Positions 1-8,222 of a stretch of 39,528 nucleotides of DNA are shown one piece after another (within the stretch, counting starts at the first letter, position 1; the number at the start of each line of letters is the position of its first letter). Origin of the DNA: Flavobacterium hydatis (GTDB lineage: Bacteria > Bacteroidota > Bacteroidia > Flavobacteriales > Flavobacteriaceae); the NCBI RefSeq assembly GCF_000737695.1, contig NZ_JPRM01000057.1:1-39528 (forward strand), in the 5' to 3' direction. Made by a program: the position numbers and the translations under genes. Under the pieces are notes generated by a model. That model saw only the letters and a program-made list of their open reading frames with translations, was not told the DNA's origin and made no database searches.

Positions 1-1
1 G

Positions 2-556
2 AAATATAATGATGAATTATTTTTACAATTTTGGAGAAAATTTAGTATTATTTATGGGCAAATAAATAAAGACCAAGATGATATTGATGATGTAGAAATA
101 TACTTTGATAATAAAATTGGTATTGTAGCTCCACAAGATTATAAAGTAAAAGAGAAAAACAAAGTTACAGGAGTTCCAACTGGTTCAGATAATAAATATA
201 AATACAATATTCTAAAAGTTATTGAAAAACGCAATCAAGAGGAAGAAGCTATTGCAGAATTAATCGAAGATTTTGAAAACAAAATAGATACTTTTTTTAA
301 TTTCATTAAAGGAGATGAAATGGGAAAAAGATTAATTGCCAAAATCAAAGATGAAGGTTCAGCATTTTCTCAAGATGAAATATATACTGATTTTAACAAA
401 CTTTATAGAAAATATACTATAATGAATAAAGATTTAGGAGAATTTTTCAAAAGAGAAACAAAAGATATCCTAAATCAAATGTGTGATGATTTTGAAAGAT
501 CAGTTATAAATAATGGGTTAGAATTACCAAGTAGACCTACGCCTCCTAAGAAATAA
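2..556 (+). CDS. C-terminal part of an unrecognised protein (5' end outside window)
   Basis: The frame is open from base 2, so the visible 184 codons are the 3' end of a longer gene; the first ATG, at 320, is most likely internal. The residues are hydrophilic, rich in Lys, Glu, Asp and Asn, and predicted largely helical, with no membrane segment. I see no catalytic motif. It overlaps the next gene by one base (TAATG), so the two are probably co-transcribed, and an Mrr endonuclease follows. That context fits the tail of a restriction or other defence subunit, for example an HsdR-like C-terminus, but nothing in the residues proves it. Lower GC than the tra region further right. Confidence 0.6.
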   Translation, partial: KYNDELFLQFWRKFSIIYGQINKDQDDIDDVEIYFDNKIGIVAPQDYKVKEKNKVTGVPTGSDNKYKYNILKVIEKRNQEEEAIAELIEDFENKIDTFFNFIKGDEMGKRLIAKIKDEGSAFSQDEIYTDFNKLYRKYTIMNKDLGEFFKRETKDILNQMCDDFERSVINNGLELPSRPTPPKK

Positions 557-947
557 TGAAAGAAGAAGATAAAGAATACTTAGATTTACTTAATAAAGTA
601 TATTTTGAAAGTTCAACTCAGTTTGACAAACAATTGCTTTTTGTAGCTTCGGGAGCTTTAGGATTATCATTAGCTTTTATAAAAGACATTGTAGTTCTTT
701 CAAAAGCAACTAATAAAGAATTGTTATTATTATCTTGGATAAGCTTTGGATTAGTTATTTTGATTAATGTAATTTCGCATTATACATCCTTGAAAGCAAT
801 CAATTATAAAATTGAAAATATTAATAAAAAAAGGATAGATTTTCTCAGAGTTTTAATTCTTTAACAAAATATTTTAATGTAATGATGATTGTTTTTTTAG
901 CATCAGGTCTAGTACTTTTAATTGTTTTTATAGGTATAAATATTTAA
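556..947 (+). pseudogene. Small membrane protein with a -1 frameshift at an A7 run
   Basis: The uninterrupted frame (556-864, 102 aa) has two hydrophobic segments, roughly residues 27-45 and 55-75, and ends shortly after a Lys-Lys pair. At bases 826-832 there is a run of seven A. Shifting to the -1 frame there removes the stop and continues through a polar linker (FSQSFNSLTKYF) into a third hydrophobic segment (MMIVFLASGLVLLIVF), ending at TAA 945-947. The restored product is about 130 aa with three membrane spans. Either the gene is disrupted, the run has lost one A in sequencing, or the ribosome or polymerase slips. ATG 556 overlaps the preceding stop, giving translational coupling. The function is unknown; the position beside Mrr suggests a defence-associated membrane protein. 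Confidence 0.6.
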
Positions 948-970
948 CTTTAAATTCTTTGTGAATAGAT

Positions 971-1861
971 ATGACAGAAAATAAAAACAAACAGTCAACC
1001 TTTCCTAAATGGATGGGGCCATTATTAGAAGCATTGCGTCAATTAGGGGGCTCAGGCAGGCCTAAAGAAGTTACAAATACTATTGCAAAAAATTTAAATA
1101 TTTCGGACAAAACTTTAGAAGAAACTACCAAGACTGGAATTCCTAGATTTTACAATCAAGTAGCATGGGCAAGGCAGTATTTAGTTTGGGAAGGTTTCCT
1201 TGATGCATCGAGTAAAGGTATTTGGACTTTAACACCAAAAGGTAATGAAACTTATTTAACAGAAAAACAAGGCCGTGAAATTTTCTTGAAATGGGTTGAA
1301 ATAAATCAAAAAGCAAGAAAAGCAAAATCAAAGAACGAAATACTAAAAGAACAAGAGGAAGATGAGCCGGAAAATATTGAGCATACTCTTAAACCAAATT
1401 TGCTGGAAGTTTTGCAAGGGCTATCACCTAAAGGATTTGAAAATATTTGCAAGCGTTTATTACGTGAGCATGGTTTTGAAAATGTAGAGGTTACTGGTGG
1501 CTCACATGATGGTGGAATTGATGGATACGGTACCTTGGAGTTAAACCCTTTTGTAAGCATTAAAGTATTGTTCCAATGCAAAAGATATAAAGGAACTGTT
1601 TCACGGGCTCAAGTTGGAGATTTTAGAAATGCAATGATAGGTCGTGCCGAAAAGGGTATAATATTGACAACTGGTACTTTTTCCGAAGATGCAAAGCGCG
1701 AAGCATCACGAGATGGAGCACCGCCAATTGAATTAATTGATGCATCTAAATTAATTGATTTATTTGAGAAAGTTCAATTAGGCTTAATTCCAAAAGTTGT
1801 TTTTGAAGTTGACTTAAAATTCTTTGAGCCATATTTAGATAAAGAAAAAGTAAACTCATAG
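971..1861 (+). CDS. mrr: Mrr-family type IV restriction endonuclease
   Basis: 296 aa, a normal length for Mrr. Residues about 12-95 form the Mrr N-terminal winged-helix-like domain (WMGPLLEALRQLGG and, near the end, GIWTLTPKG). A charged linker (115-140) leads to the Mrr catalytic domain at about 150-265, a PD-(D/E)xK nuclease fold. It holds GFENICKRLL, the metal-binding Asp184 in HDGGIDGYG and Gln202-Cys-Lys204 in FQCKRYKG. Family knowledge: Mrr enzymes cut foreign DNA carrying modified bases, so they act without a partner methylase; none is seen here. The gene follows the small membrane protein by 23 bases past its restored stop and is probably in the same transcription unit. No downstream gene on this strand is close. 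The family is clear; substrate preference cannot be read. Confidence 0.93.
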   Translation: MTENKNKQSTFPKWMGPLLEALRQLGGSGRPKEVTNTIAKNLNISDKTLEETTKTGIPRFYNQVAWARQYLVWEGFLDASSKGIWTLTPKGNETYLTEKQGREIFLKWVEINQKARKAKSKNEILKEQEEDEPENIEHTLKPNLLEVLQGLSPKGFENICKRLLREHGFENVEVTGGSHDGGIDGYGTLELNPFVSIKVLFQCKRYKGTVSRAQVGDFRNAMIGRAEKGIILTTGTFSEDAKREASRDGAPPIELIDASKLIDLFEKVQLGLIPKVVFEVDLKFFEPYLDKEKVNS

Positions 1862-2055
1862 TATCTAAATCATAATAAGATACAAATAATTTTTACTCTT
1901 AATCCATTTTTAAATTGGTGCCTCCAAAATTAAAGAAAGTCCTATAAATAAGAATAGTTTAAAGAATATTTTTAAAATTTATTTCGATGGAATTGTTTAA
2001 ACGTTTGCTATAGCTCTTAATAAAAAGTTTTGTTTACAATTTTACACTGACTTGA

Positions 2056-2094
2056 AAAATAAAAAAAGCCTTCCAGGATTCTGAAAGGCTAATT
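2056..2094 (-). terminator. Intrinsic terminator of the histone H1-like gene
   Basis: Stem arms at 2067-2075 (AGCCTTCCA on the plus strand) and 2082-2090 pair with one mismatch-tolerant position. On the minus strand the stem is followed by a T-rich run (TTTTTTTATTTTT). It lies about 25 bases past the stop of the minus-strand small gene. Confidence 0.85.
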
Positions 2095-2114
2095 AAGTAA
2101 AGGTAAGGATGAAT

Positions 2115-2291
2115 TTATTTTTTAGATTCCTCAATAGAGACTTTTCTAAACTCTTTTAAAAGTTTCTCAATTTCCAAAGATGATTTTCTTGCTCTAGCTC
2201 CGGCAGCTTTAACTCCTTTTTCAGCTAAAGCTTCAGATTCAGTTTTAAATGTTTCGATTTCAGCGTTGATTTTTGCAACAAGGTCTTTCAT
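2115..2291 (-). CDS. Histone H1-like small DNA-binding protein
   Basis: 58 aa, starting at ATG (2291-2289) and ending TAA (2117-2115). The N-terminal half is a likely amphipathic helix (MKDLVAKINAEIETF). The centre holds the basic stretch KGVKAAGARARKSS and the C-terminus is again charged. Length, composition and this layout match the Hc1-like 'histone H1' proteins found in many Bacteroidota, which bind and compact DNA. It has its own terminator, so it is likely monocistronic. Such genes occur both on chromosomes and on conjugative elements, so it does not fix the element boundary. Confidence 0.8.
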   Translation of the reverse strand: MKDLVAKINAEIETFKTESEALAEKGVKAAGARARKSSLEIEKLLKEFRKVSIEESKK

Positions 2292-2368
2292 TATACAATT
2301 TTTTTAAATTAAGTGGGCAAAAGTAAAATTTTGCCTTAAATGAAAACGGTATTATTATAAAAATATTT

Positions 2369-4042
2369 TCACGAATTCTCTTTTTTCAATTCCTTAAGGA
2401 AATAACTGACCGAAATTCCTGTTTTAGATTGGAATGCATTGGTGAATCGGGGAGTGGAAGTAAAACCGGCTTCCTCAGCAAGGGAGCCGATGGAGTAATT
2501 TCTATGCATGCTTGAGTTTTGGAGCAGTTCTACCAGATAATCAATTTTTAAGTCATTGATATAATCAGCAAAACGCTTGCCGCTGCGATGGTATATCACT
2601 TTTGAAAGGTATTTGCTGTTTGTATTAAACCGTACAGTTAAAGTGGTTAGTGTTGCCTCTTTGTGCAGGAATTTTTTATCCCTTTCAAATTTTTCAAGGT
2701 GTTTTATTATCTGCTGTACAGTCTCCTGCGAAATATCGGTTATTTCGAATTTATCGGTTGCCTGTTTTTGTAAGCTGCTCTGTTCATTTTTTTTCAGAAG
2801 CAGATCAAATTTGATCTTATTGCGCTTTTTAGTTTCAAAATGGTTATAGGTCCCATAAATGACAGCGGAGAATAGAACGACAACCACACTGATCAAAATA
2901 ACATCATAATATTTTTCTCTTACAAGCTGCTGCTGTATTTTTTCTTTTTCCAGCAGAATTTCCTTCGTGTCATATTCCTTGTGAATTTTGCCCATTAGGT
3001 ACTTATTGGTATCTGTTAATATAGAATCTGCTTTTAAAAGCTGGTCTATATAATACAACTGGGATTTCAGGTTATTTTCTTTCTTGTAATATTTAATCAT
3101 TAATTCAAAAACTTCTCTTAAATCCGGACGAATGTAACCTTTCTCAATAAATACTTTTTCCACCTTTTTAAAGTAAGGAACTGCTTTTGCCTGACGCTGT
3201 AGTTTCCAGTAGTTTTTTCCAATGTAAAAATTGGCGATTGATTCATTTGCAAATTCTGTCATGCTATTTAACTGCGGCATGACTTCCTGAAGCAATTGAA
3301 TCGAAGTATGATAATTATTTAGAAAGAACTGGTTGATTCCTTCGGAGTGCTTAAAAAATAATTCCATTTCTGGTATATTAAGCCGTTCACATTCTTTAAT
3401 TCCAAATGCATTAGTTTCAGAGCATTTCCTGTAATCTCCAATCTTATTGTAACAAACACTAAGTGAATGCAGTGAATTTAAATAGGGGCGGGGCTGATTT
3501 TTTTTAAAATATTCAATGCAGTCATTAAAAAGAGAAATAGCCTCATCATAGAAGCCGAGATAATATTTAATCTGAGCAATATGATATTTGGTTTTGTAGA
3601 TTAGGTAATCATTTTCGGTTTTGGAAATGCTTTCATTTGCTTTAATATAATAATCATAGGCTTTTACATAGTTTTTCTGGCTGTAATAGACTATTCCTTT
3701 GGATAGCTGAGCAGATCCAATCAGTTCAGGACTTCTTGACTTTACAGCTGTCTGCACCATGCTGTCTGCGTATTTTAAACGGAGAGTCATAGGTGACTGA
3801 TGCAGCATATTTTGATATGCATTAACTAACTCTTCATGATTCTTTTCCCTTCGGGCTTTTCTTAAATAGGCATATAAATATGGAGATGCTTTCAGACTGT
3901 CATTTTTGTATTGATAAATTTTATCATCCAGATATCCATAACTTTTAAAAATAAGGGAATCAGGAATTCTGTTCGGAGTATTCTGGGCAGTTAAAGATTT
4001 AATTAGAAATAGAAGCAGCAGTACCGATAAATTACATTTCAT
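2369..4042 (-). CDS. TPR-containing membrane-anchored AraC-family regulator
   Basis: 557 aa. A signal peptide (MKCNLSVLLLLFLIKSLTAQ) is followed by a helical repeat region, about residues 60-350, with TPR-like spacing of Tyr, Ala and Gly. A single membrane span follows at about 377-397 (VILISVVVVLFSAVIYG), then a coiled linker and a C-terminal AraC-type double helix-turn-helix at about 450-553 (SIGSLAEEAGFTSTPRFTNA, then FQSKTGISVSYFL). This is the common Flavobacteriia layout of a periplasmic TPR sensor with a cytoplasmic AraC output domain, which by inference senses an envelope signal. It is divergent from the lipoprotein gene at 4375, and the 332-base gap between them holds a palindrome. 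The signal sensed is unknown. Confidence 0.88.
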   Translation of the reverse strand: MKCNLSVLLLLFLIKSLTAQNTPNRIPDSLIFKSYGYLDDKIYQYKNDSLKASPYLYAYLRKARREKNHEELVNAYQNMLHQSPMTLRLKYADSMVQTAVKSRSPELIGSAQLSKGIVYYSQKNYVKAYDYYIKANESISKTENDYLIYKTKYHIAQIKYYLGFYDEAISLFNDCIEYFKKNQPRPYLNSLHSLSVCYNKIGDYRKCSETNAFGIKECERLNIPEMELFFKHSEGINQFFLNNYHTSIQLLQEVMPQLNSMTEFANESIANFYIGKNYWKLQRQAKAVPYFKKVEKVFIEKGYIRPDLREVFELMIKYYKKENNLKSQLYYIDQLLKADSILTDTNKYLMGKIHKEYDTKEILLEKEKIQQQLVREKYYDVILISVVVVLFSAVIYGTYNHFETKKRNKIKFDLLLKKNEQSSLQKQATDKFEITDISQETVQQIIKHLEKFERDKKFLHKEATLTTLTVRFNTNSKYLSKVIYHRSGKRFADYINDLKIDYLVELLQNSSMHRNYSIGSLAEEAGFTSTPRFTNAFQSKTGISVSYFLKELKKENS

Positions 4043-4374
4043 AATACATAGAAATTTTGAGTTTATGCTCTTATGAAAGCATAAATCAGATTAATAAAAA
4101 AAAATGTAGAAGTCGCTATAGAGTAACTTTCAAAAATAATGTAATTATTTGAATTTCAATATTTAATGTAAGAAAAATACATTATTGATTTCATGGAAAT
4201 CGACAGTGGATTTTCCGAAAATCCACATACATGCACTTGATTTATGATTTTTTGCAATTTAGATTTGCCTTGAATTCAACAGCAAAAGATTCAGTAAAGT
4301 ACTGAGCAAAAGTTCTGCTGGCCCGGGTAAAATGGACTGAGACAAGTTCTCAATAAACCAAACCATTTTGCATT
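4043..4374. promoter_or_regulatory. Divergent regulatory region between AraC regulator and lipoprotein gene
   Basis: No coding sequence seen. It contains a perfect palindrome with 9-bp arms (GTGGATTTT/AAAATCCAC, 4206-4226, 3-base centre) and, 10 bases to its right, a plus-strand promoter. Base 4240 onward is AT-rich. The leader of the lipoprotein mRNA would be about 100 bases. Confidence 0.6.
4237..4267 (+). promoter_or_regulatory. Bacteroidota-type promoter of the lipoprotein gene
   Basis: A -33 TTG at 4237-4239 and a -7 box TAGATTTG at 4260-4267, separated by 20 bases, match the TTG/TAnnTTTG consensus of the phylum's main sigma factor. The palindrome at 4206-4226 sits directly upstream, where an activator or repressor would bind. 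Confidence 0.6.
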
Positions 4375-4983
4375 ATGAAAAATTTACTATTAACTGGTTT
4401 AATTATTTTTTTAGGTTCATGTTCAAATGACGATTTTGACAATTCTGATTTAAGATTGGTTTCCAGCCAAGCAATCAGCAAAGAGAAAACTGCAGATTTT
4501 AAAAACGGGTCTGCTTTGGAGGAAAATTTTAAGGAAGTTCGGGCGGGAGATTACGTACTTCTAGTTCCTGCCCAATTAGAAGAAAAGATCATTTCAGTAT
4601 TAAAAGCCCAACCTGGGAGAAATGAACTAAATACTTTTGAGAAAAGCACTTCTGATTTAGATACAATTTCTTCTACTGAGGATCCTGTCTCAACATTACT
4701 TATAATTGTTGATGAAAGCACACTCGGATCATCATTGAAACTTGATGTGAAGGGGTATATCGTTAATCTCGGAAATCTTCGCGGCCAGCAGTACCATATT
4801 GTGGATGATTTTATAATTCAATACGAGATTTCAAAACGACAAGATTCCACACTTCTAACAGGAGAAAAGGAATCCATTTTATCTATTTCCTCAATTTCGG
4901 AAGCAATTTTATTTAGTGAAAAGGACAGAAAGGACAGAGATTGGGAGACATCCACCACCAGTAAGAGTACCAAATATTTATGA
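4375..4983 (+). CDS. Small predicted lipoprotein, function unknown
   Basis: 202 aa. A short type II signal peptide ends in a lipobox, FLGSC, with Cys16 as the likely lipidated residue, followed by SNDDFDN, the acidic stretch often seen after the Cys in exported Bacteroidota lipoproteins. The rest is a soluble domain with alternating beta-like stretches (DYVLLVPAQLEEKI, STLLIIVDEST, KLDVKGYIVNL). I do not recognise the family. It lies between two AraC-type regulator genes and has its own promoter. It may be cargo of the neighbouring conjugative element. The C-terminus (SSISEAILFSEKDRK) is polar and unremarkable. Confidence 0.72.
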   Translation: MKNLLLTGLIIFLGSCSNDDFDNSDLRLVSSQAISKEKTADFKNGSALEENFKEVRAGDYVLLVPAQLEEKIISVLKAQPGRNELNTFEKSTSDLDTISSTEDPVSTLLIIVDESTLGSSLKLDVKGYIVNLGNLRGQQYHIVDDFIIQYEISKRQDSTLLTGEKESILSISSISEAILFSEKDRKDRDWETSTTSKSTKYL

Positions 4984-5057
4984 TATATTGTCGTAATTGA
5001 AGTTGAATCACTTCCTACTTATATAGTTGATTAATAATTTTCTAATCTATCTGATTT

Positions 5058-5288
5058 ATGAAAAAGAGAGCTTTGTTTTACATTTTATTGTTCCTTTTTA
5101 ATCTTTGCAGCCTTTATTTTATAATGAAGCTTTTTGCTGCTGATCAGCTGGTTCAGTACGTACTTTACCAGGACAATATAATTGAGAGTCCGAGATTAAC
5201 GGCGTATATCTTATACGTCTGTTGTTTGTCTAATTTATATTTCCAGTTTTTTACATGGATGGAATATTTTTTCAAGGATGATATCTAA
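5058..5288 (+). CDS. Small membrane protein, function unknown
   Basis: 76 aa with two hydrophobic segments, about residues 5-27 (LFYILLFLFNLCSLYFIMKL) and 48-67 (AYILYVCCLSNLYFQFF). The ends are polar, and the C-terminus (YFFKDDI) is acidic. It starts 74 bases after the lipoprotein gene and ends 27 bases before the next AraC regulator, so the three could share a transcript. I recognise no family. Codon use is ordinary for the region. Confidence 0.6.
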   Translation: MKKRALFYILLFLFNLCSLYFIMKLFAADQLVQYVLYQDNIIESPRLTAYILYVCCLSNLYFQFFTWMEYFFKDDI

Positions 5289-5315
5289 AAGCAGATCTAA
5301 ACTAAAAGAGCAAAA

Positions 5316-6185
5316 ATGATTAGAGAAATCTTAAATACTGAGATTAAAAGCATTGAAAATGATGGTATTGATGTAGTATACATTACAGACTATAGGGCAA
5401 AAAATATTGTACCGGTACCATTTTCCGTTTCAAATTTTTCAGTGCTTTTAATCAAAAGTGGTAAAATGAATATCAGATTTCATGACGAAACTAATATAGT
5501 TAATCGGAAAGATTTATTGGTAATCCCATTTAATTCCATTTGCACCAGACTTGAAGCGACGGATAATATCCAGCTTTATCTTGTAAGGACAAATTTTGAT
5601 TTTGCATTTAATAATTGCTATGAAAAAGAGCTTTCGGATGCTTTTAGTTTTCTAATGTTAAAATCAGATCGAAAGATTAGTCTTCATGAAACGGATTTTA
5701 AAGTTTTGTCACTTATTTATAAATTAATGTATGTATTGCAGAACAGCAATGACAAACCGGAAGTAATTACTAAGCTGCGCCGGATATGCTTTAATTTATT
5801 TATATATGAACTCAAGTTTATACATTCTAAATATAAACCCGACTTAAATCTTGACTTTTCAAGAAGGGAGAGCATTGTAATACAGTTCCTGACTCTATTA
5901 TCAATACATTTGAGAAAACAGCATCATGTTCAGTTTTATGCAGGAGCATTATTTATCACTCCAGGACATTTGAATAAGATGGTAAAAGAAAGCACAGGTA
6001 AAACAGCTAAAGCATTTATAATTGAAGCTCTTGTCAATGTTTCAAAAAATCTTCTTACGGACTCAAGCTATTCCGTGGCTAATATTGCCGATGAATTAGA
6101 ATTCAGCAGCGCTGAAAACTTTGGCGTATTTTTTAAAAGACATACTGGTATGCTGCCAACCGAATTTCGTTCTAATAAAAAGTAA
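5316..6185 (+). CDS. AraC-family transcriptional regulator
   Basis: 289 aa. An N-terminal cupin-like half (about 20-150) contains SVLLIKSGKMNIRFHDETN and the typical RKDLLVIPFN strand pair. A C-terminal AraC helix-turn-helix pair follows at about 190-287: first HTH FYAGALFITPGHLNKMVKES, second SVANIADELEFSSAENFGVF then FKRHTGMLPTEFR. The last motif is the standard AraC signature. Family knowledge: the N-domain binds a ligand or mediates dimerisation and the C-domain binds promoter DNA. No membrane segment is present, unlike the regulator at 2369. It is a candidate for controlling the adjacent lipoprotein or the conjugation genes, but this cannot be read from sequence. Confidence 0.92.
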   Translation: MIREILNTEIKSIENDGIDVVYITDYRAKNIVPVPFSVSNFSVLLIKSGKMNIRFHDETNIVNRKDLLVIPFNSICTRLEATDNIQLYLVRTNFDFAFNNCYEKELSDAFSFLMLKSDRKISLHETDFKVLSLIYKLMYVLQNSNDKPEVITKLRRICFNLFIYELKFIHSKYKPDLNLDFSRRESIVIQFLTLLSIHLRKQHHVQFYAGALFITPGHLNKMVKESTGKTAKAFIIEALVNVSKNLLTDSSYSVANIADELEFSSAENFGVFFKRHTGMLPTEFRSNKK

Positions 6186-6241
6186 GCTGCCAAGATAGCT
6201 CCTTATTCTGCCAGAGATTGTTTAATTAAAACGATAAGACG

Positions 6242-7435
6242 ATGATTAAAATGTATCCTTTGGAATGGTTTGATTCGTTGATTATAAATTCATTTGATAC
6301 TGATAATTCTTCTGTAAAAGTATCGGAATATGAATTGGAGAATTTGAGTAAAACAATAGTATATGAATCAAAAAAAATTAAAATTCATATTAAAGATTCT
6401 TTTTTCAAACTGAAAAGTAAAAGGCAGATTAGACTTCTTATAAGAAAATATCATTCTTCATTGGTTTTTTTAATAGACAGGGTAGTAGAAATAAGAATGA
6501 TCGAAAAATACCATTCTCCTGAATTTTTTAGAATATTTGACCTGATTGTTAGTTCGCTGGACGATTTGCTGTCATTTGTAGAAATCAGATATTCGTCCTT
6601 TATAAGTCTGGACCAAAGGGTGTCCTTCAGCTATTTTTCGATTTGGAAAAAAGAAACACTTGAGATTTTAAAGAATCTGATTAAAAAAAAAGAAAATACT
6701 GAGGAGAATGATCTCGAATTGGAATTTGTTGTCAATCTTCTTGCTGCGCCACTTCATAACAGCAGAAATAGTAAGTATACCTATCGCCAGATTTTGTATT
6801 ATAGAGAGATAATCATCGAACTTGAAAAATTAAATTATCCAGTTACGGAATCAGAAGGTTTTTCAAATCTGGATTTTGTGCTTATAAGAATGAATTTTAA
6901 TTCCAGAGAATATACCGATAGACTGGTTAATAGAATAGGCAGGTATTTAGAAGGTTTTGAGAATTTATCTGAAAGACTTGAAAAGCTGCTATACTTCTGC
7001 AAGAAACTGTCTAAAATAAACGCAGATTTAAAATTAACCTTTAATCCATCTCAACAGAATCTTATTTCATTTTTGGAATACTGGTTCTCCAGTGAAATCA
7101 GATTTGCTGAAAAAAAGGCTGCAATTCTAATTCAGGAACAGATTGATGCTTCTGTCGGAAGTGAATTTGTAGAGAAGGCAGACTCTAAGATGGAATGCAT
7201 GCTTTCGGGAGATCAGATTGCTCTGATCCTTAGAGCAACAGACGAAGCGAGAATTATAAAAGCGAAGTCGATGAATTATATTTTTAAAAGCATTGTGCCT
7301 TATCTTTCTACCCCTGTCAGAAGAAATCTTTCTTACCAGTCAGTCAGAAGCAAGTCATATAATGCAGAAGAGCGTGATAAGGAAATTGCGATTGAAAGTC
7401 TTGAGAAAATAATCCGCAAGATAAAAACGTATTAG
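6242..7435 (+). CDS. Conjugative-element-associated protein of unknown function
   Basis: 397 aa, hydrophilic, mostly helical, with no signal peptide or membrane span. The N-terminal half is rich in Ile, Leu and Lys. The C-terminus (SYQSVRSKSYNAEERDKEIA) resembles the ends of proteins that sit just upstream of tra operons in Bacteroidota conjugative elements, some of them labelled RteC-like. I cannot confirm an RteC domain by eye. It could be a regulator of transfer gene expression. The start is uncertain: ATG 6242 or ATG 6251, three codons on. It ends about 200 bases before the first tra gene, with a cluster of short repeats in between. Confidence 0.6.
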   Translation: MIKMYPLEWFDSLIINSFDTDNSSVKVSEYELENLSKTIVYESKKIKIHIKDSFFKLKSKRQIRLLIRKYHSSLVFLIDRVVEIRMIEKYHSPEFFRIFDLIVSSLDDLLSFVEIRYSSFISLDQRVSFSYFSIWKKETLEILKNLIKKKENTEENDLELEFVVNLLAAPLHNSRNSKYTYRQILYYREIIIELEKLNYPVTESEGFSNLDFVLIRMNFNSREYTDRLVNRIGRYLEGFENLSERLEKLLYFCKKLSKINADLKLTFNPSQQNLISFLEYWFSSEIRFAEKKAAILIQEQIDASVGSEFVEKADSKMECMLSGDQIALILRATDEARIIKAKSMNYIFKSIVPYLSTPVRRNLSYQSVRSKSYNAEERDKEIAIESLEKIIRKIKTY

Positions 7436-7487
7436 ATTTTATTGTCGTTTATAATCTGACAACGTTTTAAATTCTTGCATTTTGAAA

Positions 7488-7517
7488 GGGTACAAAAAGG
7501 GTACAGAAAAGTTGTAC
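7488..7517. repeat. Phased GGGTACA / GTTGTAC repeats before the tra operon
   Basis: GGGTACA at 7488-7494 is repeated at 7499-7505 (11-base step), and a related GTTGTAC lies at 7511-7517. The spacing places all three on nearly the same face of the helix, as in an operator bound by a multimeric regulator. The tra operon starts about 120 bases downstream. Confidence 0.5.
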
Positions 7518-7633
7518 TTGTAGAAAATTTATTCTTATCGTTCCTTTGACCTGTAGAATAAATCACATCAAAATTTAAAGGATAGTGATTTTCATAGAGG
7601 AGGATAAAATGTTGAACGATAAAATGAGGAGCT

Positions 7634-8095
7634 ATGTTTACAAATATTTCATGGGGCAGTTATCTGACCGCGGCTGGTATTACTATAATTTTCTGGTATC
7701 TAATAATCTTACTGAAATTTCACAGTAGTGATTTAAAAAAAATCTTATCAGGTGAAAAGAAACTGCAAATACCATTTCTAAAAAAAACTTCTAAAAATTT
7801 ACAGGATATAAAATCGATATCCGATTCATTTCCGAAATCTTTTGATACCCTGGAAGATGCGGAAAATCTATCGCAGCGTATTAAAGAAGCAGTTAAAGAA
7901 AGTGCTGAAAAACGACTAACAAAACAGCAGTTTCAAAACTACCTGCGAATGCTTCTGGATGAATATCCTTATGTCAAAATTTCCTCCCTCAGAGAAAACA
8001 TTAACCAACAAATGGTCTTTGAATCTCAAAAGCATCCCAATCTGCTTTTAACGCTCAGTGAGGCAGACAGTCTTTGGGAAGGACCGGTATTTTAA
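7634..8095 (+). CDS. Conjugal transfer small membrane-anchored protein, first gene of tra operon
   Basis: 153 aa. One N-terminal membrane span, about residues 8-27 (YLTAAGITIIFWYLIILLKF), is followed by a soluble helical domain with a conserved-looking end (LLTLSEADSLWEGPVF). A good ribosome site (GAGGAG) precedes ATG 7634. Short membrane-anchored proteins of this kind often lie directly before traE in Flavobacteriia conjugative elements, so the role is probably in transfer. It does not resemble a known Tra protein that I can name. An upstream ATG (7609) in another frame is not used by this frame. Confidence 0.7.
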   Translation: MFTNISWGSYLTAAGITIIFWYLIILLKFHSSDLKKILSGEKKLQIPFLKKTSKNLQDIKSISDSFPKSFDTLEDAENLSQRIKEAVKESAEKRLTKQQFQNYLRMLLDEYPYVKISSLRENINQQMVFESQKHPNLLLTLSEADSLWEGPVF

Positions 8096-8204
8096 AAAAT
8101 TCAGAGGAGGAATATTCCCCGTTCTCTCTGGTGCGGTATGGCTTTATGTGACAGGAAAAATAGGGCTGCAACGGTGGTATTCCTCTTCTTTTTATAAAGA
8201 ATAA
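8058..8204 (+). CDS. Possible 48-aa overlapping small protein
   Basis: A frame overlapping the end of the previous gene opens at GTG 8058 and runs to TAA 8202-8204. The product is basic at its N-terminus (VRQTVFGKDRYFKKFRGG) with one hydrophobic stretch (IFPVLSGAVWLYV) and a polar C-terminus. It fills the otherwise empty 127-base gap before traE. The non-standard start and overlap lower confidence, but the amino-acid pattern looks coding. Confidence 0.4.
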   Translation: MRQTVFGKDRYFKKFRGGIFPVLSGAVWLYVTGKIGLQRWYSSSFYKE

Positions 8205-8222
8205 CTTTAAAAATGATTTGTG

